Shown here: one piece after another, positions 19,977 to 24,404 of the stretch
Layout: every line of letters starts with the position of its first letter
How positions within the stretch are numbered: position 1 is the first letter of the stretch
Origin: DASSFZ01 sp036514635
GTDB taxonomy: Bacteria > Chloroflexota > Anaerolineae > Fen-1058
DNA length: 24,404 bases
Reading direction: 5' to 3'
NCBI GenBank assembly: GCA_036514635.1
Contig: DATBWU010000340.1
Span: 1-24,404 of the forward strand
Program-made: the position numbers and the translations under genes
The notes under the pieces: model-generated
What the model was told of the DNA's origin: nothing
Seen by the model: the letters and a program-made list of their open reading frames with translations, nothing else
Databases searched by the model: none

Positions 19977-21139
19977 TGGCGCACCACGTCGTAGATCAGA
20001 CGAATAGAGATTAGGCTGGCAATGATGAGCCCGACAATGGCGATGAACAACTCGCCGAACGACCAGCGGCGCTCAACGAGCAAGTCGTTGCCGGATGTCA
20101 AGATGACGCGGGATTGATAATTGGCGGTGGGCGTGCTCGTGGGAGTGAGCGAGGGAGTGAAAGTCGGCGTCAGCGTGGCCGTGTCGGTCGGCGTCGGCGT
20201 GAGCGTGTCGGTCGGCGTCGGCGTGGCCGTGTCGGTCGGCGTCGGCGTGAACGTGTCGGTCGGTGTCGGCGTGAGCGAGGGCGTAAAAGTCGGTGTTGGG
20301 GTATAGGTATTCGTTGGCGTGAGGGTGTTGGTTGGCGTGGGAGTGTGCGTGCCCTCGCAAGTCTCAAATGGATAGTCACAGCCAGCACCGGAGTTCCATA
20401 GCAGCGTGCGTTCATTGGAGGTGAGAACGCGCTTCCAGAAGCCGACGGGGCCGATTCGGCCATTCCATAGCTGAATATGATCAAAACGAGAACCTACAAG
20501 AAATTCCAAACTATCATCAATGGGATAATAACTCAAAGTGCTGGCCGAATCCACATCACCATTATTGATGGAAATGTTTACAGTGTTCGCGTTCGTGTCA
20601 TACCAAACAATTAGTAGCAACCACTCCGACAATGGTGTTGAGCCAAATGCTTGTGCGGTCACAGAACGATTGGCACTATCAATAAAAAAATCGTACCTGT
20701 CACTCGAACCTTGATACCGTATTCCCCACTCATGCCCTTTGGAAGCTATATACTTTGTTCCACTTTTCGGCCCATCGTTATATATCCATGTCACAACTGT
20801 AAAATCAACATCGCCCGTACTTACATCTGCATTATCCGCAATGCTCAAATACTCGTTATTCTCCGCCACGAATTGCGCGGCATTTGATGAGATATGACCC
20901 GCAGCATAGCCAACGGTGTTGTTGTCTGTCAGATCGCAGCCCGATCCACCACAACCAGTTAACTCGTCATAGCGGACCCCGCTGGCCTCCTCGAGTTTCC
21001 AGTAAGCGATGAGGTCATTTGAGAGGGTGCTATGCGACGTCGCGGGCCGCGCCTGCGCGAGTTGGGGCAGGCCGATAACCCCGCCGACCAGCAGGCCGAC
21101 GATCAGAATGGCGAACGCGGCGCGAAGTTGTTGCTTCAT
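19964..21139 (-). CDS. LamG-domain surface protein with Thr-Pro stalk and C-terminal anchor, 391 residues
   Basis: I chose ATG 21139, which overlaps the upstream stop (ATGA), over the earlier start at 21163. A signal peptide (MKQQLRAAFAILIVGLLVGG) precedes a LamG/concanavalin-like jelly roll (about 40-260; LIAYWKLEEASG, NNEYLSIADNADVSTGDVDF, WNGRIGPVGFWKRVLTSNE). Then come about 80 residues of TPTPTDT repeats, encoded partly by four 24-bp DNA repeats, and a final membrane segment (FIAIVGLIIASLISIRLIY). LamG domains bind glycans or proteins, so this is a likely receptor-binding or adhesion protein displayed on a stalk. Confidence 0.8.
   Translation of the reverse strand: MKQQLRAAFAILIVGLLVGGVIGLPQLAQARPATSHSTLSNDLIAYWKLEEASGVRYDELTGCGGSGCDLTDNNTVGYAAGHISSNAAQFVAENNEYLSIADNADVSTGDVDFTVVTWIYNDGPKSGTKYIASKGHEWGIRYQGSSDRYDFFIDSANRSVTAQAFGSTPLSEWLLLIVWYDTNANTVNISINNGDVDSASTLSYYPIDDSLEFLVGSRFDHIQLWNGRIGPVGFWKRVLTSNERTLLWNSGAGCDYPFETCEGTHTPTPTNTLTPTNTYTPTPTFTPSLTPTPTDTFTPTPTDTATPTPTDTLTPTPTDTATLTPTFTPSLTPTSTPTANYQSRVILTSGNDLLVERRWSFGELFIAIVGLIIASLISIRLIYDVVRQWLR
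20181..20276 (-). repeat. Four tandem 24-bp repeats encoding the Thr-Pro stalk
   Basis: Four consecutive 24-base units (20181, 20205, 20229, 20253) differ at only a few bases. Each encodes an eight-residue block of the TPTPTDT type. Such repeats can expand or contract and change stalk length. Confidence 0.9.
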
Positions 21140-21645
21140 GGCGCAATCACCGACTTGATCCAACCCTGCTCACGCCAGGTCTCCGGCCCGGCGTTGATAG
21201 TGCGTTCCCACAATTGGCCAGCGATGCGCGATTGCGCGATGACCATGTAGCCGGCACCATTCGGGCCGGCATATACGTCCACGCGAAACGCGAATGGGGC
21301 GTGATCGGGCAGGGCAGTTAGCGCGAAGAGGAGCGAGAGGTCTTCGGCCTGGTCGGTGGGCCGGAAACTCAATCGGTCTACGTTCGTTTCCAGACCATCG
21401 GCGGGGACGGCGCTGTGACTGAGGAGGGCTTGATAGTAGCGGCCGTTGTGCAGGCTGGCGTAGTCGCTCTGGAAGGTTTGCAGTTTGACGAGGAGCGCGT
21501 CCAACCGGCTGTCAAAGCCGTTGAGCTGCGGTGGGGGTGTCGGGGTTTGTGCGCCCGCTGGCGAGGGGAGAGCCGCGGCCAATGCCAGCAGGATGCCGAG
21601 CACGGCGCAGCCAGCGGGGAGAATGGACGATGAGCGGTACATCAT
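21136..21645 (-). CDS. Secreted protein, 169 residues, first gene of the leftward operon
   Basis: Two ATG codons (21645 and 21642) begin a signal peptide (SSILPAGCAVLGILLALAAA, cleavage near AGAQ), followed by a short TPTPPP linker and a mature domain of about 130 residues with no family I recognise (QTFQSDYASLHNGRYYQALL, FRVDVYAGPNGAGYMVIAQS). Upstream on the minus strand, TAGTAT (21657-21652) could be a -10 box placing transcription start at the first ATG, that is, a leaderless message; no clear -35 is seen. The stop overlaps the LamG start. It may be an exported assembly or adhesion factor. Confidence 0.65.
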   Translation of the reverse strand: MMYRSSSILPAGCAVLGILLALAAALPSPAGAQTPTPPPQLNGFDSRLDALLVKLQTFQSDYASLHNGRYYQALLSHSAVPADGLETNVDRLSFRPTDQAEDLSLLFALTALPDHAPFAFRVDVYAGPNGAGYMVIAQSRIAGQLWERTINAGPETWREQGWIKSVIAP

Positions 21646-21734
21646 CCAGTATATACTACAAATTTCTCCTGAAGGCTATCACTGAATTCGAGCGCACATT
21701 CGCAGCAGGCTGATGCGTTACGAATCTCTGGAAC

Positions 21735-21765
21735 GCAAAAGCCCACCGTTTGTGGCGGTGGGCTT
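21735..21765 (-). terminator. Rho-independent terminator downstream of the integrase/att region
   Basis: On the minus strand, AAGCCCACCG and CGGTGGGCTT (+ coordinates 21739-21748 and 21756-21765) form a perfect ten-base stem with a seven-base loop, followed by TTTTGCGTTCC. It would stop leftward transcription from the integrase or tRNA-like region before the virion-like operon. Confidence 0.85.
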
Positions 21766-21794
21766 AGGAGACGGGGGAAAATATAGGGGATTTT

Positions 21795-21843
21795 GCGGGA
21801 GTACGCTTGGGAAGCAGTTGCGCTACCACTGCGCTACACCCGC
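21795..21843 (-). tRNA. Truncated tRNA-Gly(CCC) without T arm; putative attP core
   Basis: On the minus strand the sequence reads GCGGGTG-TA-GCGC-AGTGGTA-GCGC-A-ACTGC-TTCCCAA, a normal tRNA-Gly 5' half with intact acceptor strand, D arm and anticodon loop (CCC). After the loop the anticodon stem pairs only partly (GCGTA), and CTCCCGC follows directly, matching six of seven acceptor positions. The variable region and T arm are absent, giving about 49 nt. It lies 160 bases from the integrase stop. The usual explanation is an attachment site carrying part of the target tRNA with crossover near the anticodon. A T-armless tRNA-like RNA is the less likely alternative. Confidence 0.7.
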
Positions 21844-22002
21844 AAATTGTAGGCTGCATCTTGGGCCGGGGAGGGCGATTCGACCTTTCTGACCAACCTA
21901 CAGCCTGCCGTTAGTGGGCAATTCTGCGTCAGGCTGTTACGCACTAGCCCCCATATCCATCCAACCGGATGGGCCTGCCCAATACTACCACAGGCCCCAA
22001 GT

Positions 22003-23007
22003 CTAATCAAGGTTGCCGTTGCCGCGTGACGAATCTCCTTTCCCGTTGCGCCGGCCACGGAGTATCTGATCCATCGGCGAGCCGGCCGCATTTCGCAGGA
22101 CGTCCGAACCGGTGAGGTGAGTGTAGCGTTCGGTCGTGCGCGTGGTGGTGTGGCCCAGGATGAGCGAGGTGGTTTTCAGATCGCCGGTGTAACGGACGTT
22201 GAACGTGGCCGAGGTGTGTCGGAGGGTGTGCGGCCCATGCTGGTTGAGTTCGCGCTCGACGTACTTGCGTAGATCGCGCGTGACCATGGCCGCGACACCG
22301 CGCTTGCCCAGCCGGTAGCCGTGCTCGTTCACGAAGAGCGCGCGCTCGCCCTTGACCGGCCGGCGATGCTTCAGGAGGTAGCGGTTCAACTCGCGCCGCA
22401 GTTCGAGGCCCATCGGCACGATGCGCTCCTTCCGGCCCTTGCCGAAGACGCGGGCATAGCCCTCTTCGAAGTTCAAACTGTCGAGGTCGAGTTCGGAGAG
22501 TTCTTCGAGCCGCACGCCGGTATCGAGGAAGAAAAGGTGCACGCAGTAGTCGCGCCAGGCGTTGTGGTCGCCGCTAGTGCGAACGCATTCGAGCAGGTGA
22601 TCGGCCTCGGCCTCGGTGAGCGCGTCGGGCAGGACGCTCTCCCCCTTCGGCTTCTTGATCTTCCGCATCGGCGAGCGGGCGATCAGTTCCTCGTCTTCGC
22701 ACCAATTGAAGAACGTCTTCAGTTGCCGATATTGCATGTCAATCGTGCTATCGGCGAGTTTGCCCTTGCGGCCCGGCGGCGCGGCGATGGCTGTGCTTTC
22801 GTCGTTGCCCTGCAGCCACAGCAGGAAGGTTCGGAGATTCTCTGGCTTGAGGTCGTCAAGCCGCAGATCTCCGAAGCGACGGAGGAGGTAGCCGCGCGTA
22901 GCCGTGTACAGTTCGATCATGCTGGCGCTGACGTTTTCGGATCGCTTTGCCAGCAGGAAAGCGGCGTAGGCTTCGGTGAATTTGGGTGAGTGGTCATCCG
23001 GTGTCAT
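22003..23007 (-). CDS. int: Tyrosine recombinase / integrase
   Basis: This 334-residue protein starts at ATG 23007. The N-terminal region (about 8-118) is a SAM-like core-binding domain. The catalytic domain has all expected residues: Arg166 (TGVRLEEL), Lys190 (GKGRKERIVP), His260 and Arg263 (HTLRH), His286 (LGHTTTRTTERY) and the nucleophile Tyr295. It is full length and intact. There is no separate arm-binding domain of typical phage size, so it resembles XerC/D-type and ICE integrases. The truncated tRNA-Gly next to its 3' end is the likely target. A terminator upstream separates it from the Mrr-like gene, so it probably has its own promoter in 23008-23040. Confidence 0.9.
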   Translation of the reverse strand: MTPDDHSPKFTEAYAAFLLAKRSENVSASMIELYTATRGYLLRRFGDLRLDDLKPENLRTFLLWLQGNDESTAIAAPPGRKGKLADSTIDMQYRQLKTFFNWCEDEELIARSPMRKIKKPKGESVLPDALTEAEADHLLECVRTSGDHNAWRDYCVHLFFLDTGVRLEELSELDLDSLNFEEGYARVFGKGRKERIVPMGLELRRELNRYLLKHRRPVKGERALFVNEHGYRLGKRGVAAMVTRDLRKYVERELNQHGPHTLRHTSATFNVRYTGDLKTTSLILGHTTTRTTERYTHLTGSDVLRNAAGSPMDQILRGRRNGKGDSSRGNGNLD

Positions 23008-23030
23008 GGAGCATATCCTCTGCCCTCCTC

Positions 23031-23072
23031 GCAGAAAAGAGAAACGGGCCGCCCGGTTGACAGGACGGCCCG
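23031..23072 (-). terminator. Rho-independent terminator after the Mrr-like gene
   Basis: CGGGCCG (23045-23051) pairs with CGGCCCG (23066-23072); on the minus strand the stem is followed by TTTCTCTTTT. It ends the repressor/Mrr-like transcript before the integrase. Confidence 0.75.
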
Positions 23073-23120
23073 CAGAGTGTTAGACTGTGCGCGCCACCGA
23101 CGCAACCGGTTGGCTCACGA

Positions 23121-23157
23121 CCTCCCGCCGCTTTGCCCAGAGCGCGCGGGAGGTTTT
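23121..23157 (+). terminator. Strong hairpin in the Mrr-int intergenic region
   Basis: CCTCCCGC (23121-23128) pairs with GCGGGAGG (23146-23153), with an inner CGCT/AGCG stem and TTTT after it on the plus strand. No rightward gene upstream of it needs a terminator, so it may block antisense transcription or act in the leftward mRNA. Confidence 0.5.
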
Positions 23158-23219
23158 CGTATTGGCGTCTACAGGATAGCACAAGTGAGCGAGTCGAGCA
23201 ATACCCATCATCCCCAAAA

Positions 23220-24332
23220 TCAAAGCCACTTCCGCAACCCCTCGCCACTCACCAGCTCTATACCCAATTCGCGCCCGCGCTCGATCGCCCCGGCGGCGAA
23301 CCCGGCCCGCGTGACGACGTAGCCGCGGCTCGCGCCGACGCTCTGCATGATCCCCGCGCAGTAGTCAACGTCGCCGGCCGTGCTCGCCACGAGTGACGGC
23401 GTGCAATAGGCAATCCCCGTCTGGCCTTTGGTGATGAGTTTGAGAACGATGCCGCCGTGGCTCGGCCGATCGAGCGTGGCGACGTGGCAGCCGAGCAGCG
23501 TGAAGACGTGGCGAATGCCGACCATGAAGGCCTCGGGCGATTCGTTCAATAGCGTCCAGAGTTGCTTCGAGCGTTTGCGCGCCGGCAGACGAACGAGCGC
23601 GGCAAAGCGGGCTTCGAGCGCCGGATCGGAGCGCTCAAAGCGGCGTGGGATGACGAACGACCCGCCGCCCAGCTTGGTGATGACCTGTTGCATTCGTTCC
23701 AGGCGTTGCGAGGCCTCGCGTGGCTCGGCGCCCACCGGTGAATCCGGCGATGCTGCCGGCGTTGGGGCAATGTCGAATTCGGACAGGCTGATCGGGTCGG
23801 TCTGAGACCTGGCGGCGCGTTCTTCGGGGATCAGATATTCGGGCGGCGCATAGAGCACAGTCGGCTGCTTGAGATCGCGTTGGGCTTCGCGCAAGCGTCG
23901 GGTGAGTATTTCGCCGTCCACGAATTCGAGAAAGAGGGGATGGTCGTGTTCGGTGCGCTTCTGGGCTTCGGTGAACGATCCGAGCGTGTAGAGGCGCATC
24001 TTTCCCACGGGCGTGTCCTGCATCACATCGAGAAAGTCGGCCAGGGCGTGGGGGTGCAGCGTGCTCGTGTAGCGGAAGGCGCGCAGATATTCTTCGCGCT
24101 CGTAGGCGCGATTGTTGAACACGATGTCAATGCCGCTGTCGCGCTCGCCGGCATAGGTCGCGTCGCACGAATGCTTTTCGGCGAAGAACCATTGAAGCAG
24201 GAGAGCGAAGTCAGCAGCGGTCAAGCCGGCGAGTTCGTCGAGGTTCATCTCGACGAATTGCTGGCCGTAGAGTTTGCGCTCCTGACCTGTCAGTTTAGGC
24301 CAGAGCGGCAAGGCTGTCACGCTTGCCCCCAA
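23220..24332 (-). CDS. Protein with two Mrr-like nuclease folds, catalytic residues apparently lost
   Basis: The start is TTG 24332, behind the strong Shine-Dalgarno GGAGGTGAGG; an in-frame stop lies just upstream. The 370-residue product has an N-terminal Mrr-like region (about 38-125) with SGIDI (66-70), where the catalytic Q/E-x-K plus RY of Mrr appears as RAFRY (84-88). A Pro-rich linker (about 165-215) follows, then a second Mrr-like domain (about 265-370) ending ASRGYVVTRAGFAAGAIERG and GIELVSGEGLRKWL, very like the Mrr C-terminus. In this copy the GGxD Asp is Val (GGIV, 293-296) and QxK is replaced by AYC. It is expressed with the repressor, a typical place for superinfection-exclusion or defence genes. 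Loss of both active sites suggests DNA sensing or binding, not cleavage. Confidence 0.7.
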   Translation of the reverse strand: MGASVTALPLWPKLTGQERKLYGQQFVEMNLDELAGLTAADFALLLQWFFAEKHSCDATYAGERDSGIDIVFNNRAYEREEYLRAFRYTSTLHPHALADFLDVMQDTPVGKMRLYTLGSFTEAQKRTEHDHPLFLEFVDGEILTRRLREAQRDLKQPTVLYAPPEYLIPEERAARSQTDPISLSEFDIAPTPAASPDSPVGAEPREASQRLERMQQVITKLGGGSFVIPRRFERSDPALEARFAALVRLPARKRSKQLWTLLNESPEAFMVGIRHVFTLLGCHVATLDRPSHGGIVLKLITKGQTGIAYCTPSLVASTAGDVDYCAGIMQSVGASRGYVVTRAGFAAGAIERGRELGIELVSGEGLRKWL

Positions 24333-24404
24333 TGATCCTCACCTCCGCCCCAATCACCCTCGGCGGGTAGGTCCACCGCCAGCGACGACGAACGATCGGC
24401 GGGG
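24295..24404 (-). CDS. C-terminal end of a small gene, partial at the right edge
   Basis: A frame open from the right edge reads PPIVRRRWRWTYPPRVIGAE and continues to a TAA at 24297-24295, overlapping the Mrr-like start by 38 bases. If the identical eight bases at the two window ends are the same DNA, this is the continuation of the gene starting at 129, in phase. If the ends abut without overlap, that gene would instead stop at 24354 in another frame, just before the Mrr-like ribosome binding site. I cannot decide between the two from the sequence alone. Confidence 0.4.
   Translation of the reverse strand, partial: PPIVRRRWRWTYPPRVIGAEVRIIGGKRDSLAALA

Larger units (their letters stand above)
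21706..21936. other. Possible integrase arm-type sites
   Basis: The heptamer CAGGCTG occurs at 21706-21712 and 21930-21936 on the plus strand and at 21907-21901 on the minus strand, on both sides of the tRNA-Gly fragment. TTACG follows the two plus-strand copies at short distance. Tyrosine integrases of temperate elements bind such repeated arm sites around the core. Three heptamers in 230 bases is suggestive only. The rest of the gap 21646-22002 holds the terminator and tRNA fragment and no gene. Confidence 0.35.

Noticed and set aside
20114..20401. Gly/Arg/Val-rich rightward frames opposite the Thr-Pro stalk
   Set aside because: They are the reverse strand of the 24-bp repeats encoding the stalk; the sense strand fits a signal peptide, LamG domain and anchor.
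22321..22989. 222-residue rightward reading frame opposite the integrase
   Set aside because: It lies wholly antisense to an integrase with all catalytic residues and is a composition effect of high G+C; no ribosome binding site or motif supports it.

Overview
The window looks like a complete, or nearly complete, circular temperate mobile element of about 24.4 kb, most likely from a member of the Chloroflexota. The host call is an inference from the moderately high G+C, the long Thr-Pro (TPTPT-type) linkers next to membrane anchors, and the DNRLRE- and LamG-like surface modules. The first 8 and last 8 bases are identical (CGGCGGGG). A minus-strand gene that runs off the left edge continues as an open frame at the right edge, and with the 8-base overlap it joins in phase. 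On a circle the minus strand reads XRE repressor, small gene, Mrr-like protein, terminator, tyrosine integrase, attachment region. That is an ordinary lysogeny module.

Layout. (1) 1-600: repressor and a divergent control region with five related operators and two opposed promoters. (2) 600-3921: rightward early genes (Cro-like protein, small unknowns, several zinc-binding proteins), broken by a strong terminator and a tRNA-like region. (3) 3904-4140: a dense array of GTSAC pentamers. (4) 4177-5716: replication module, made of an O/DnaD-like initiator with iterons and an AT-rich segment inside its gene, followed by a DnaC-like helicase loader. (5) 5719-13057: rightward genes, including many very short single-membrane-segment proteins, a DUF457/YdjM-type membrane hydrolase, a GT-C glycosyltransferase, an FtsK/SpoIIIE-type ATPase and a Pro/Thr-rich membrane-anchored protein. 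(6) 13080-14841: adenine-N6 and cytosine-C5 DNA methyltransferases. (7) 14833-15113: a second GTSAC array, which is an imperfect inverted copy of the first. (8) 15191-15215: bidirectional terminator between converging operons. (9) 15220-21645: a leftward operon of membrane and surface proteins. (10) 21646-23219: terminators, a truncated tRNA-Gly(CCC) beside the integrase (putative attP), and the integrase. (11) 23220-24404: Mrr-like protein and the end of the small gene.

How the parts may work together. I recognise no capsid, portal, terminase, tail or lysis gene, and no relaxase or type IV secretion gene. The leftward operon, read 5' to 3', encodes a secreted protein, a LamG protein with a C-terminal membrane anchor, three 48-53-residue single-span membrane proteins (the last with the best ribosome binding site in the window), a roughly 1,212-residue surface protein with a C-terminal anchor, and two small multi-span proteins. 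This resembles the VII-IX-VIII-III-VI order of filamentous phages, but it sits beside dsDNA-type (O plus DnaC) replication and an FtsK-type motor. My leading inference is an undescribed temperate virus of Chloroflexota that lacks an icosahedral capsid, either filamentous-like or membrane-vesicle-like. The main alternative is an FtsK-dependent integrative conjugative element that decorates the host surface.

The clearest novel signal seen directly in the DNA is the GTSAC array system. GTCAC/GTGAC pentamers recur with fixed 19-13-19-9 spacing (60-bp units) in three places. Two arrays are inverted relative to each other and enclose 11 kb. The iterons inside the initiator gene contain the same core.
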